A stretch of DNA of 64,000 bases from Paraphoma chrysanthemicola (Eukaryota; Ascomycota; Dothideomycetes; Pleosporales; Phaeosphaeriaceae). The position numbers and the translations under genes are program-made. Each line of letters begins with the position of its first letter. The first letter of the stretch is position 1. Shown here piece after piece: positions 1 to 12,335 of the stretch. The stretch is from contig JAGMWG010000011.1 in the NCBI GenBank assembly GCA_020744225.1, positions 186,001 to 250,000 on the forward strand, given 5' to 3'. The notes below the pieces were generated by a model. The model was given only the letters and a program-made list of their open reading frames with translations. It did no database searches and was not told the DNA's origin.

Positions 1-1
1 T

Positions 2-1075
2 TGGTCGGGGCCTAGATTTGTTGCTTAGTGGCTGCGTTCGACGCAGGTTGGCGGTTGTAAGAGCCGGTACTTCATGTTGAAGGCCTTCCTTTGCAGTGTT
101 AGACTGCGCCGCAGAGACGCTATCAAATGGTTGTTGACTTAATTCGTCGACCTTTGAGCGCCTGCTTCTAGTGTTTGTTCCACATGTCGCCGAGAGACTG
201 AACGGAATGGGCGTCTTCCATCCACCACTCGCCTGTCGTGGCATCTGCGATGGCGGAGTCTCGCTCACCAGTAGCTCTGAAACTCCTTCACCACGCGGTG
301 TACGGGGATGAAGCAGGGAGCCGATGGTGCTGGAGACACGCAAAGACGACTTCTGTGGAGGCGGGAGCGGAACCGGTGTCTTTCTTGGTGTCGTTACATA
401 AGGCGACGCGATTGCCGTTGGAGCTTTGCTTTGGCTGGAGACGGTCTTCGTAGGCAGACTCTCTCGCTGCTTGCTCGCCTGGTCCTTCGTTGCTTTGTCT
501 GATACGTCGAGTGCTGTAGTAATGGTAGGCTTGGCCGGGCCGGACTCTCTACGCTTGTCCTTCTTTCTCTTCTTAGATGAGTTTTCGGCGACTCTCGTGG
601 GCGCAGTTTCGCTCTCAGGCTGCACTGCCTCGATGAAAGAGCCGGAGTCGCCGGTTTCAGCCTCACCAGATGGATGTGCTTGAGCATCTGCCCCGCTGTG
701 TCTCTTACGTTTCTTGCCAGACTCATCGACGCCGTGCGCGCCTTTGTCCTTCTTCTTCTTGGACTTCTTGCGGTCTTCTCCTGGCGGTTGATGTGCAACG
801 GCACTAGCTGGTGCTGTAGCAGGGCCAGTAAGGTCGTTGATTTGATGCGCTGCTGACGCGTTCATGGACTTTTTCTTCTTCTTGTCTTTTTTCTTGGGCA
901 CATTATCTGCCATCCCGTTCACAGAGCGCGCCGCTTCGTCGATCGCGGCTTTAGATGGCTTTGTTTGCGGCCTGTCGTCCTGGAAATCCATCGTATTATA
1001 CACATGACGCCGTGCTGGAGGTGCATCGCCGTAGAGGTGATGTTGCGGAATCTTGTACAAACCGAACGGAGGCAT
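2..1075 (-). CDS. Lysine-rich, probably nucleolar protein, C-terminus cut by window edge
   Basis: An open frame of 358 codons runs from an ATG at 1075 to the left edge without a stop, so the gene is partial. The N-terminus (MPPFGLYKIPQHHLYGDAPP) is followed by clustered basic tracts such as KKKDKKKKK, KKSKKKKDK, KKRKR and KKRKKDKRR within about residues 60-190. They are separated by acidic and Ser/Thr/Pro-rich stretches. The later part is Pro/Ser-rich and low complexity (for example TPRKTPVPLPPPQKSS). Such tracts are typical of nuclear and nucleolar localisation signals in disordered proteins. I do not recognise a catalytic domain, so the role is unknown. It is co-directional with the Ca2+ ATPase gene upstream. 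The steady Lys/Ser/Pro bias over 1 kb is what makes me call it coding. Confidence 0.72.
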   Translation of the reverse strand, partial: MPPFGLYKIPQHHLYGDAPPARRHVYNTMDFQDDRPQTKPSKAAIDEAARSVNGMADNVPKKKDKKKKKSMNASAAHQINDLTGPATAPASAVAHQPPGEDRKKSKKKKDKGAHGVDESGKKRKRHSGADAQAHPSGEAETGDSGSFIEAVQPESETAPTRVAENSSKKRKKDKRRESGPAKPTITTALDVSDKATKDQASKQRESLPTKTVSSQSKAPTAIASPYVTTPRKTPVPLPPPQKSSLRVSSTIGSLLHPRTPRGEGVSELLVSETPPSQMPRQASGGWKTPIPFSLSATCGTNTRSRRSKVDELSQQPFDSVSAAQSNTAKEGLQHEVPALTTANLRRTQPLSNKSRPRP

Positions 1076-1579
1076 GTTCGAGTTGCCCTAATACTACGCT
1101 GAAAGTCAGTCGTGCCTTCTCCAATGGCTAGCAGCTTGTACCAAACGTATCGCGTGACGCGTAATTTTGGAAGATCAGATTGAAGAAGCGAAGACGGCTA
1201 CGCGTTCCAAAATTGCACCTACAGGACGCGCAGGCGCGGAGATGGAGTCGAAAAGAAAGTAGAGCAGAAGAGTAGACCGCAACTGTGTATTAGTGAGGGT
1301 GAGCCGAAGCAAGGAAATGGGGTTTGGCCACGTGCCACGTGCAGCGCGGTGAAGGTGAATGCGGATATCGGCGTGTTTTGGCAATCGACACTCGCTTGCA
1401 CCCGTATGAGCCGACAAGGGACGCCCATCGCAAAATCAAGCCAGGCCAATCCGAGTATCGCGAATGAAAGGATGTCTTGCTGTAGCGACGTCTACCTTCT
1501 ATGGGCTCTATATGCAAATGCAGTCACTTGAAACAATACTACAGATTTCCCTCTGTGACATGCGTCTCTCCATGGCTAT
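1076..1579. other. Intergenic spacer
   Basis: This stretch of about 500 bp lies between the start of the lysine-rich gene and the stop of the Ca2+ ATPase gene, both on the minus strand. It should hold the promoter of the first and the 3' UTR of the second. I see no gene, tRNA or repeat in it. Confidence 0.5.
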
Positions 1580-4500
1580 TTACTCCTTCTTCGGCCGACC
1601 GTTCTGCACGCTGCCGTTGTACTCTTCAATCTCGCCCTTGTTGATAAAGTACGCGCGCTCAAAGAACTTGAGCACTTCATCGATCAAACTAGAGCTTGTT
1701 AGCAGACTGTATAGGACTAAATCGAGGTGCTCTACTCACATAATTGGTGCGCTGATGTATAGCACCGCTCTCCACTCACTCCAGTCTAATGGAATCACGC
1801 TAAACAAGCCCTGCAAGAATGGGACGTAAAGGAGCGCAAAATGTAAAGCCATGCTCAAAGCGATAGCTGCGACGAGCATGGGATTGGCCCACAGGGGGAG
1901 TGTGAGCAAAGACTCGGAGCTACTGAGGGCATTCATGGCGTTCAGCATCTCAATGACCACCAGGATAGACAACGAAACCGTGGATGCTGACTTGGCCGCA
2001 TCGTTGCTGAAGATCTCGCATCCAATTTCTGGAAAGGCGCGCGAGCACTGGTGGAAGTGACTGAGCTGCCAGAAGCTGATCTGTGGGCCTGCAGGATTGA
2101 ACATGAACCACCAGGCGTAGCCACCCACTGTCGCTGCACCAACATACGTGCCGATCACCATGTAGCGGAAGAACAACCAGCCCCCGACAAGAGGCTCATC
2201 GCGCTTGCGCGGTTGGCGTTTCATGACATCATGATCTGGAGGGTTAAAGGACAGAGCTGTGGCGGGGAGACCATCGGTAACGAGGTTGACCCAGAGTAGT
2301 TGGACGGGGATAAGTGCTTCAGGCATGCCCATTGCGGCAGTCAGGAAAATGGAGACGACCTCGCCAATGTTGGACGAGATGAGATATCGGATGAATTGCT
2401 GTGTGTTGTTGTAGATGGAACGGCCTTCCTCGACTGCGCCCTCAATCGTAGCGAAGTTGTCATCGACGAGGACCATGTCAGCGGCGAGCTTGGCGACATC
2501 GGTTCCAGAACCCATTGCTACACCAATGTCGGCCTTCTTGAGAGCAGGCGCATCGTTGACGCCGTCACCAGTCATGGCGACGACTTCACCGGCTTGTTGA
2601 AGAAGATCGACGAGCTTGGATTTGTGAGTAGGCTCGGTACGAGAGAACAGGGAAGCGTGTTTGGCGGCGTGCATCTTTTCGGACTCGCTGAGGTCGTCAA
2701 ACTGTCGGCCTGTGTAGCTCTTGCCGGTCAGGTCTTCGTTGGGTCCGAATACGCCAATCTGGCGGCAGATGGACTCGGCAGTGTTCTGATTGTCACCAGT
2801 GATAACCACGACACGAATGCCAGCGGAGCGGCACTTGGCGATTGAAGCACGCACTTCAGCCCGAGGGGGGTCCAGCATGCCAACCAGGCCGATGAGAGTC
2901 ATCTTCTGCTCGAGCTGCGTATACTCCTTAGTCGTCTTGGCCTTGTGAAGAAGTGGGTTGGAGGCAACATCGTCGACCGACGCAAGAGCAATTACACGGA
3001 GACCGCGGTTGCCATACTCGATAATTTCCTTGTTGATTAGGTCGACCAATTGCTTGTTCAGAGAAACCTTCTTGCCGTTGCTACCTACAACAACGTTGGT
3101 GCAGCGGGATAAGACGGATTCTGGTGCACCCTTGACGAGGAGTTTCTGCGAGTCACCGTCCTTGACCAGGACCGACATGCTCTTGCGATCGCGCGAAAAT
3201 TCGTAAGTTGCCAAACGGGAGAGCTGCTTCTTATAGAAATTGCTTGAAAAGTCGAGGCGTTGTTCGGGAGAAGCATTGGCGCGGCTTGCGTTGAAGTTCG
3301 AGTCTGGAGTACCGACTTTCTCTACGAGGACACGAAGCGCGCCTTCGGTGGGCTCACCAACAAGACCGTAAGTACCGTTCTTGGGATCGTAGGCTAGCTC
3401 GGCTTCGTTGCACAGTGCGGTGACTTCGCAAATCTGTCGTACGGTGGCAGAGGACGCAGCCAAATTGCCCAGGGGCCGGCCTTGAAACGAGACCTGGCCC
3501 TCAGGCGCGAAGCTGGTGCCTTCCACATCGAATTCCTCTAGGCCGCTGCCATTCTCGCTGATGAAGACCATCTTGTTGACGCTCATTTGGTTGGTAGTCA
3601 ACGTACCGGTCTTGTCGGAGCAGATGACGCTGCAGCTGCCAAGCGTCTCCACAGATGGCAAGCTTCGCACGACAGCGTTCCTCGCAGCCATCTTGCGTGT
3701 TCCGAGGGCCAGACAGGTGGTGATGACGACAGCCAGACCTTCTGGAATAGCAGCCACGCCGAGCGAGACGGCAATCTTGAGGTAGTAAATGGCGCCCTTG
3801 GCGAAGCTGCCGTGCGAGGGGTCGCTGAAGTTCTTGTAGTTGATAAGCCACACCAGGATGCAAATGGCCGAGATGACCTTGGCAAGCATGTCGCCGAAGT
3901 CGTTGAGTTTCTCTTTTAGTGGCGTGGGCTGCGAGATTTGCGAGGTGATGCTTTCATGGATGTCTCCGATCGCAGTGTTGCCGCCCGTCAACACAACCAA
4001 GGCTGTTGCATGGCCAGTGACGACGGTGGTTCCTGAGAAGAGCATGTTGACCTGGTCCTGCTTGACAGCGCTCGCATCCTTGACGGCACGCGTATCCTTG
4101 GACACGCTCTCGCTCTCGCCGGTCAGAATGGACTGGTCGACGTTGAAGCTGTTGCTCTGGATGGACAGAATGCGGCAGTCTGCAGGTATCCTGTCGCCAA
4201 TGGTCACCGAGACGATGTCGCCGGGCACCAAGTCGTCGGCCTTGATTCGGTGGAGGTGTCCGTTGCGCAGCACCTTTGCCTCGTTGGCCGAGTACTCCTG
4301 GAGGGCGGCGATGGCCTTCTCAGCGCTGGTCTCCTGCGACACTCCGACGACGGCATTGAGCACAAGGATGGTGAGGATCTGTCGAGGCGGGTCAGCGCTT
4401 GTCATGGTGCGGGCCATGGGCCATACATACAACTGCGGGATCCACAAAGGCGGTCCAGCCCTCTTCGTCCTCGAACAGCGCAAGCACAAACGACACAGCT

Positions 4501-4763
4501 GCAGAGCCTAGCAGGATGATGACCAGCTGGTCCTTGAACTGCTCGAGGATGAGCTCCCAGATGGGCGTCGGCGGGTCTTCTGGCAGTGCTGTTCCTGTGC
4601 GTTAGCCGAAGTTGTCTCTGCCGCGCCTTCTCGACCGTCGCATACCATTCCTGCCGTGCTTCTCGCGCAGGCTCGTAATCTGCTGCTCCGACAGGCCCTT
4701 CTCCTCTGTCACCTGGAAATGCTTGAGCGCCTCTGCAGGCGTGCGAGTGAATGCATTGTCCAT
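1580..4763 (-). CDS. srcA: SERCA-type P2A calcium-transporting ATPase
   Basis: This P-type ATPase pumps cytosolic Ca2+ into the ER/secretory pathway. Splicing four exons (4763-4646, 4588-4431, 4378-1740, 1688-1580; introns of 57, 52 and 51 bp) gives 1007 residues, the usual SERCA length. The model starts MDNAFTRTPAEALKHF and ends in a short cytosolic tail (NGRPKKE). Visible motifs: TGES actuator loop (residues 178-181), PEGL in M4 (304-307), phosphorylation motif DKTGT with the acceptor Asp at 347, then KGAPE, DPPR, TGD and the hinge GDGVNDAPALKKADIGVAMG. The N-terminal Leu-rich segment and the M4 PEGL match the SERCA subgroup rather than PMR1 or PMC1. The last exon restores the conserved ending PIILIDEVLKFFER, which supports the third intron. 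The symbol follows the Aspergillus orthologue and is an inference from family. Confidence 0.95.
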
Positions 4764-5802
4764 GCCTCCCACTAGATCTCCACCGAGTCGCTGCTCGCCG
4801 TCGCTGGCAGCTCAGTTATTCGACGAGTATTCTCGAAGTATGTGGTGCGTGGCCGTGAGGGAAACTTCAGTCGTGTCAAAGTGCGCGAGGGCGTAGCCAA
4901 TTCGAGGACTTGGTGGAATACCAATGCTGTCGAGCAAGGCGCGATGATGTACAAGCCTTCAGTGTGGGTTTCCCAGCCTTCAGCGAGAGGTGAGATACTT
5001 CCAACGAGACACGGTGTCTTTGGGCAAAAGGTGCAAACGACAGTGTACCGAATCTTCGAGACGCTTGCAAGACCACGCGCACGGCTGGTCAAGATCGGTT
5101 CGTCGGCGCAATTCTCTGTTCTTCGGCATGCGTCGCCCCAAGAAATCTGTCCTCTCAGAACCCGCCACAGCGCGCTAGGCCACAACGGGAAATCATTCTT
5201 TGCTCCAAGCCTCGCAATGCTGGTCTGCCACGTTTTGGGGCGCATGCTACAAGCCGCTCAATGCTCTCGTCCCCTGCCTCTATTCTTTCCATGTCTGGAG
5301 TTCGACCCGTATGTACATGATGTGCATGTGTCCGTAGATGGTTGCAGCTGTAATTTCGGCGCAATTCCGACAGCCGGCCACGTTTCCGCCGGAAGGAACG
5401 GCCTTGCCCCGCGATACGTCCCCCACCTCTAATCAGCGTCATCGGTGCTTGTAGCTGCAAGCAATTGGGTCATGTAGGGAAGCAGAGCCTCAGAGTGGGG
5501 GGCAGCACACGTTTCCCGCTGCTGCACAACACGAATGGCCTGATCACTCAATGGGCACATGGAAGTCACAACCTAATGAATCTTGTTCACGCTTTGATTA
5601 TATGATGGCGACAGATATGCCGTTGTCATCTACTGAGGTCGTTGCAACATTGTATCATCAAAAGGGTATCAAGGATAGCTCGAACCCGTGAGCTACCCAC
5701 CAAACGCCAGTGCGAGCGCCGCGCTCCACATGCAATGTGCCACCAAGCCCAAGAGCGCTCAGCTTGGGAATGCTAGAAAAGAAAAGATGATCTGCTCCGC
5801 CC
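4764..5802. other. Intergenic spacer upstream of the Ca2+ ATPase
   Basis: About 1 kb separates the ATPase start codon from the histidine kinase stop. Open frames here are short, overlap on both strands and resemble nothing. It probably holds the ATPase promoter and 5' UTR and the kinase 3' UTR. Confidence 0.45.
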
Positions 5803-8539
5803 TCAGTGGTCTTGGCTGCAATACGTCCGAATCAGTCGAACAATGTCCCTCGTCACAAACGGCTTCGTCACGAAGCCGCGCATGCCGCTATTGACCGCCT
5901 TCTCCAGGGCGGCGTCTGTCACATCTGCACTTACAGCTAGAATTGTGGGTTTCTTGCCCGTCGCCGCGTATTCCGGCATCGCGAGAATAGCGTCCGACGC
6001 CTGGAAGCCGTCAAGCAACGGCATCCAGAGGTCCATGAGCACAACATCAATGGCCTCGGTGGAAGGGGCCTGGGCGTTGCGACGCATTGTTTCCACGGCA
6101 TCGTGGCCGTTGAAGGCCGTCGCCACGTTTGTGTATCCTAGCCGGCCAAGCATGTTGACCAAGACTCGACGATTGATTGCGTTGTCATCAACGACGAGGA
6201 AGTTTAATGGGAGGTGTTTCGCGAGGTCGGCTGGTGGAATGTCTTGCTCAGAAGAGATGGCCCGACGATAATAAGGAGGTGATGAGCTACGGTTGGGGGT
6301 TGCGAGGCCTGTGTCAACGACTGCCGCTGGGTGGATGGCAATGGTTGGCGTCTCATGTTCCGACTGGAATGGCTCGTGTGTCAGTGGTGGTGTTACAGGT
6401 GCGTGGTTGATACTCAGATGTGGAACCTCGGGGTCGACTGACATGCGCGCCTTGATGGATGGTGTTGGGGATCCAAAAGGTGTCGTTGGGCGACTGCACA
6501 CCTCACCAGGGGCAAGTGGGACGCGCATCTCAAATTCTGAACCTTTGTTGGGACCAGCGACGTGAGAGCGCAAGCAAAAGAGGTCCCCTCCAAGCTTCCT
6601 CGCGATACCTTTCGCTACCATCAAGCCCAGCCCAAGCCCCTCGCTCTGTCGTGTTGTCGAATCATCTTCCCGAGAAAAGGGCTTGAACAGGTTGGGGAGA
6701 AATGCCGCAGGGATGCCAGAGCCTGTATCTCTGATGTTGATGACGATGTAGCGACCCTTGGCGCTGAGTGTCGCCTGTAGCGTGATGGACCCATCATGAG
6801 TGAACTTGATAGCATTCAGAGCAAGACACGACACCATCTTGGCGAGATCTCTCTCATCAATCAGAATCGTGTCTGGAACACCTGGGGAGACTGTCCATTC
6901 TATCCATTTCGTGTGAGCCTCGCCGTTAGAGCTGCGTGTGCGTACTTCGATTCGCTCTCCCGTCTCCGTCGCTTCGGCAATCGCCGAGTCGGGCCTGCCT
7001 CCAACTTTGAGAGCATCGTTGATGACATACTGCAGTACTTCCCTTAAATTCGCGTGCCGGATCCCAGGTACCTTGGAGTGCTCGGAGGCAAACATGGGGG
7101 AGCTTGTAGAGTCACACCGCCCTGAGGATGTCTTGTGGGAGCAGAGCCGGTCCATACGAGCTACTTCCACATAACTGGTATCAGGGGGACACGAAGCCGT
7201 GCCGCGGATCGGAGGCTCTTCCGAAAACGACTCTCGGATTCGTTGACGAACAGGTCTGGACACACGAGCCTTGTTGTGAACGTCTGCCCACGACACCTCG
7301 TCGCGCCGGCGCTTGATGCCTCGAAGCGGTGTTGAAGCCAGGCTGTTGCCCGAGATCATCAGATCCGGACGCATCTCACGCCAGAATGTGTTCCATTGGT
7401 CAGGTGTTTTGTCAAGTGGCGACAAAGGGGTTTCGGGAACGCCCATGTTCATGTCGTAAGCGTGCACAACATTATCCGCGGCTTCCACTGCACGCCTTGA
7501 GCTGTCTATGCAAAGTCAGTCCTGTTCCCATGGCATTATCAGGGGTGTGCAGAGCTCAACGACTGCCAGTAATCACAACCTCGAGTGCTGACTAACCTTG
7601 TACGGCTTCGATGTTCTCTTTGAGTGTCTCGAGCACCTTGCGAGTCCGGAGATCCATATTCATGTTCTCGGCTGCCTCCTTGAGGTTTGCCATCATGACA
7701 TCGAGCATGCCGACTACACCTTGCATTGGTGTTCTCAGCTCGTGCGAGAGGCTCCTGGCATATGGTTTCAAGGACTGGGCAACGGAAACAGCCTCATGTG
7801 GAACGATCTTGGTCTGAATGGCTGACGCTGCCTTGGCCGAGGTTGCAAAGTTGTTTCCCTCCAGGACCCGACTTAATATCATATCCTCCAGGCTGTGGAA
7901 GAGCATTTCTAAGAAGCCCCAACTCAGAACACGTCGCGCAGCCCCCTCTTTGCCCCACATGACGCCAAAGTGAGCGAAACATTTCCCTTCGGCAAACAGT
8001 GGAATTCCGAGAAAGGCTTCGCCAGGGATGATTAGGTCGTTGGGATTGTTGACAATGAAGTCGTTCAGCCGCTCTGGGATCACGAGGATCTTGTCGTGCT
8101 TCATGTATGCACATGGACACGAATACGCATGGTACTTGAAGTTTCGTAGAAGGCCAGGGCCATTGCCAGCGTCATCGTTGATCCAGAAAGCCTCCCCCAT
8201 GAGGCAGGCTCCAGGCTCTCCTAGTGGGGGCAGTTCGACAGGCACATCTTGGTCGTCAACGAGGATCCTCTTTGAGACAAAGGCATATTGGGCATCAGCG
8301 ATGCGTGCAAGGCCTTTGACGAGGAGGGCCCAGAAGGCGTCTGTGTCGGCTTTGCGTAGTTCGTCCTTGAGTGCAACGAGCTGTTCGGCGGCGTTGCTCT
8401 CAGCGGGATGGTAGATGCGAGCCAGTTCCTCCTTGAAGCCGGTCTCGCCGGCATGTACGACCATGCCTGGCGCTGGGCGTGCCAGACAGAGCGACTGCCG
8501 TTCGATTATATCGGGCGGGATGGCAGCATAGTCCCCCAT
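5803..8539 (-). CDS. Hybrid histidine kinase with C-terminal receiver domain
   Basis: This is a cytosolic sensor kinase of a fungal phosphorelay, expected to pass phosphate through a histidine phosphotransfer protein to a response regulator. Two exons (8539-7597 and 7505-5803; 91 bp intron) encode 881 residues. Residues 65-225 look like a GAF-type sensor region (for example GEAFLGIPLFAEGKCFAHFG). The phospho-acceptor box is SHELRTP with His266, and the intron lies just after it, in the HisKA domain. The HATPase domain follows (N-box NAIKFT near 545, DTGSGI near 574, GLGLGL near 604-609). A Ser/Pro-rich linker leads to the receiver (VVDDNAINRR, phospho-acceptor Asp806 in MDLWMP, Lys862 in TKPF). 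I see no transmembrane segment and no PAS or HAMP repeats. Key catalytic residues are all present. An upstream ATG is followed at once by a stop, so 8539 is the likely start. Confidence 0.93.
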
Positions 8540-11500
8540 CTTTCAGCTTCCCATGTGGGCTGCAGGCGGAAGGTGCTCCAGACGGACGGGTTCCGGGGCA
8601 GTGGTCTGATATGGTGAAGTCACGCCGCGCACTGCAAGGGATACGAGACGAAGAGTGAAGTGAGCGCTGGAGTAGGCAAAGGCAGAAGACGCAGGCACGA
8701 TCAAGATGGGGCCCTTGGCGGACGAAGACGGGCGCAAGGTCGGACAATTCAGGTGCGGGAGCGATGACCAACAGGGAGAGTGAAGCGAAGCAGAATGGCA
8801 GGGTGAGGAATGCAGGCAGGATGCGTTTGTGAGCGGGACGAAGGAAGATGCGAGGGAGGCAGGCGCAGTCGGCGATAGGGTTGGTTTGCGCAGACCGTCT
8901 GCTAGAGTCGCACATAAGAGGGCTGGCCGCATGTACGCCCCCATGGCGATCTAGAACGCATACCGATGCGGTGGAGGAGGCCTTTGCGTTCCCTTGGACT
9001 CCGGCGCTCCGCCCAGCGCGCACACACAAAGAGCCGCTTCAGGCAGTCGGTCGGTCCGCGCTGCAAAGGCGCTGGTCCTCTCTCGACGACAGCGCATCGC
9101 AGCCCCGCGGTCCACGGGCGGTGGTCATATTCATCATCGTTGTCGTCGTGATGGCTTTCACCAGACAGACGGGCGGGGAGAGGCGCCAGGGAGAAGACGA
9201 GACGGCGCGCCAGGGACCCTGGCAGGCTTCGGTAAGCAGGACAGAGTGGGTCGCGCTTGCTGGAACAGTCTGGACGCTCTCGGCTCATGCACGATTTGCA
9301 GCGCTAACCCGGTAGTGCCTGCCGCTCGGCCTCCTGGGGGAGCCAACCTCTGCGCGCAAACACCGCCGAGCCACGCCTGGCCGCATCACAGCACGGGCGC
9401 CCGCCTTCGTTGTGACTCGCGAGGTTGTTGCTGTGTCGTCGTGAGATGTCCTGGCGGCCGCCTGCGGTCTGGGGACTGGCTGTGCGTGCCAGATACGAGC
9501 GTGGAGATGAGGGTGGCCGTTATTATGGTGCAGTCTACAATTACATCGGACGCACACGCACCTCACCCGCGCGACATGGTGAGCCTCGCGGTGCTGACGC
9601 GGCGGCTTCACTTTCGACACAGGACGGCCAGGAACCCGCGTGCTTCGTCGCCTAGTGCCATGGTGTACGGATTCATCAGTGAGCACTATCGAGGCCCCGC
9701 AAGCAGATGCTCGAGGCCGACTGCACCGACGTCAGCGGCTCCCGGCCTGCGACTAGACAGTACCTAGATGCTCCCGGTGCCTGGCACGATTTCACGCATC
9801 GCACTTGGTGGTCTGGTGCCCTCCTTGCAATGTCTGGTGGTGGTGAGCCAGACATTCACACTACCCGTCTGCGCTGCGATCGACACTATGCAGGAGGCTG
9901 CGTTTGGCGTGCTCGTGCTTCTTGCCCCAGCTGCGGCTCGGAGGTGCATCGATGCCGTGGTTGCGGAGAGGCAGGCCAGCGTCCACGCACACCGCTGCAG
10001 CTCACCATGCTGGCAGTCTCGCAGAGATTACCGTGTCATAAACCAGCAGGTCTGGCCCTCTGCATACACAATAGCTCGGCCCTGGCCAGCCTTATTTCCG
10101 CTGCTAGCAGAGCGCCCTAGCAGCGAATCTTCCTTGACTTAGCCCGCTATCCCGCGCCCATGAGCAAGAACGTCCGCCGCGAACGCTTCTTTGCTGTCCG
10201 TGAACGTCAGAAGAAGCAGGCTTTGGAGTCGACGTAACGTTACATGGCGCTGCCCAGCCACTTACTGTTCTTCGCTCCTTCTTCTCTGACTGGCCGCGCC
10301 GCAGTGTATTCTGAAGCGCAGCAGCGCAACAAGCAGGAGACGAAGATGATCGCCGACTGTCGCGAGAATATACCACACGTAGCCATGATCTGCACTGTTG
10401 CTCCAACTTGGGCGCGATTGTCGATCGCAACTTCCTTGACCGGAACCGAGGCAGGCCTTGGCGAGGCAGCCCACACCTCTGAAAACACCTACTTCGTACC
10501 CACAACATCATATCAAGAGCTTTACGCCCTGACATGCTATTGCCAAACACACCAGCTCTCGAAACGTTGCTGCAGCGTGACGACCCCAGCACCCAGCACC
10601 CGTGATGCGCCCTGTGACGCTAGCAAACGGCAGTCAACGGGACTTCGAGCCTCCGAATCTAGTCCTTTTAGCAGCCTCCCCACCGTCCCACCGCAACCAG
10701 AAGTTCGAGGCTGTCACCGCCAAAGCTCGACGTAAGCTCGACGTTTGAGCTGCTAACACACACCCATTAGATATCGTAATTCTTTGCTCCCTCTTGGTCC
10801 TGCAGCGCGAAGCCTTCCACGCCGTGTCGCGCCAGCGTCGTTCGACTGCACGCCGTCCCAGTCATCTAGGCTGGATGCAGCCATCGCCATCGCTCTCGCT
10901 ACAACTGAAGGGAGCGATGAACACCAGCATAGTTTGGCACATGCAGTCCTCCAGAATGTGTCGCTGCATGTTTGACAGAAAGGTGCACCATGGAAATCTT
11001 CACGACCGCAGAATGGCGTGATGTTGCAGCTGCACACGCACACGATTCCATGGGCCCTGGATGTTGCGCCTTCCGGCACTCGCGTATGAGCTACTCCGCG
11101 GACCATCTGATGGAGCATCTAGACTTCGTTCTCGCGTAGACAAACACTTAGGCCTATTACTTGTATTTGGACAGTACCTCCTTTCACCTCCACCTGTCCG
11201 GGCAATCACGTTCTTTGTGTGACCTCGAGCTCGGGCATCATACACGGAAATCCTCCCCAAATTTCGTTGGCGCACGCGGTCCGCAGGGAGCTACTGGGCG
11301 CCGCCTTGATGAGTACGCTTCACTACTACAGTACAATGTAGGTAACAAATGTCAAGCCTTCACAACATAGGTTCAAGGAGGCGTTGCTTGGTGTGAAGTG
11401 CCGTCTGACAACCAACACCCCCATAGCCTGACACCTATGTCTATGACGACATTCCCTTTCACTGGGCTGTCGGCGCGATGCTGGACGCCTTGGCAACGGT

Positions 11501-12335
11501 CTGGACTTATCCATGCTAGGACCCTAGGACCCATGTTCCGCTGTGGCCACGGCGCGAAGTCAGTGCTGCTTCTTGCAGGGAGGGCTTGCTCTCGACGTGA
11601 CGTCGCTTGCGATAGTAATCGAGACAAACACGCCTTGATGGTCCAGACTGCCAAAGAACCCACAGTAGTCTAACGGCAATCACAACAGCCTTCACCAACA
11701 CGTCCCTGCTGTGCGACCTCGTTATTATCTGAGAATCAAATTTCTTGCAAAGTACTGCACCGATTTGTAGCACATCAGTTGCTTGACAAAGTGCTGACTG
11801 CGTCAACCCCGAAATTCAGCAAATCAGGCCTGAAACGAAAGGACAACATGGACCGCTGTGGCCTGGGCGCATCAGACTTGACGGTCGGACTTGACTTCTG
11901 CCTGCCTACCACGGTTTTTGAGCGTAGTGCTCGTACCTGGACTCCAGATGGTACGATGCAGAGTTGCCATCTCGAGGGCGGCCACAGAGGTCCTGCTGTC
12001 CTGCGCTGCGTCTCCAACTCCATAGCCTGGCCACTGAGACAAGAGAGTAAAGTTGAAATTGCCCGTCCGCCGCCTGCAAACTTTCATCATCAGCTAAGTA
12101 CATATTCCGTGAGCTGGGTCTGGATCACCCGCTCATTGTCCACTCAGCTCGCCTCATGCTCAGCGACTACCCGAAGCCTGCCCCAGTAGCCATATGGCTC
12201 TAGATCCAGCCTCCACATGCATCCAAGGCACTGTAAGCCACCGGCAGAATCATGATGGAATATGGTGGTTCTAGTCTGCTGCCCCGTGCATATTTGTAAG
12301 CGGGTTCGACAATAATCTCTTGCTTGCAATTACGA
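8540..12335. other. Gene-poor interval of 3.8 kb
   Basis: No open frame here has a recognisable domain or protein-like composition. The longest, about 257 codons on the plus strand at 8994-9767, is rich in Arg, Ala, Pro and His, as out-of-frame GC-rich DNA is. The first part should contain the histidine kinase promoter and leader. An RNA gene or small intron-rich gene cannot be excluded by eye. Confidence 0.45.

Noticed and set aside
3840..4511. Plus-strand frame of 223 codons
   Set aside because: Antisense shadow of the Ca2+ ATPase gene, crossing its second intron.
5650..5735. GGTAGCTCACGGGTTCGAG on the minus strand, like tRNA D-arm and T-arm pieces
   Set aside because: The pieces are too close together and no acceptor stem or anticodon arm can be drawn.
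8994..9767. Plus-strand frame of 257 codons
   Set aside because: Composition is Arg/Ala/Pro/His-heavy as in out-of-frame GC-rich DNA, with no motif or helix pattern; other frames of similar length cross it.
10104..10592. Minus-strand frame of 162 codons opposed by plus-strand frames
   Set aside because: Arg/Ser-rich on both strands with no motif; likely a by-product of base composition.
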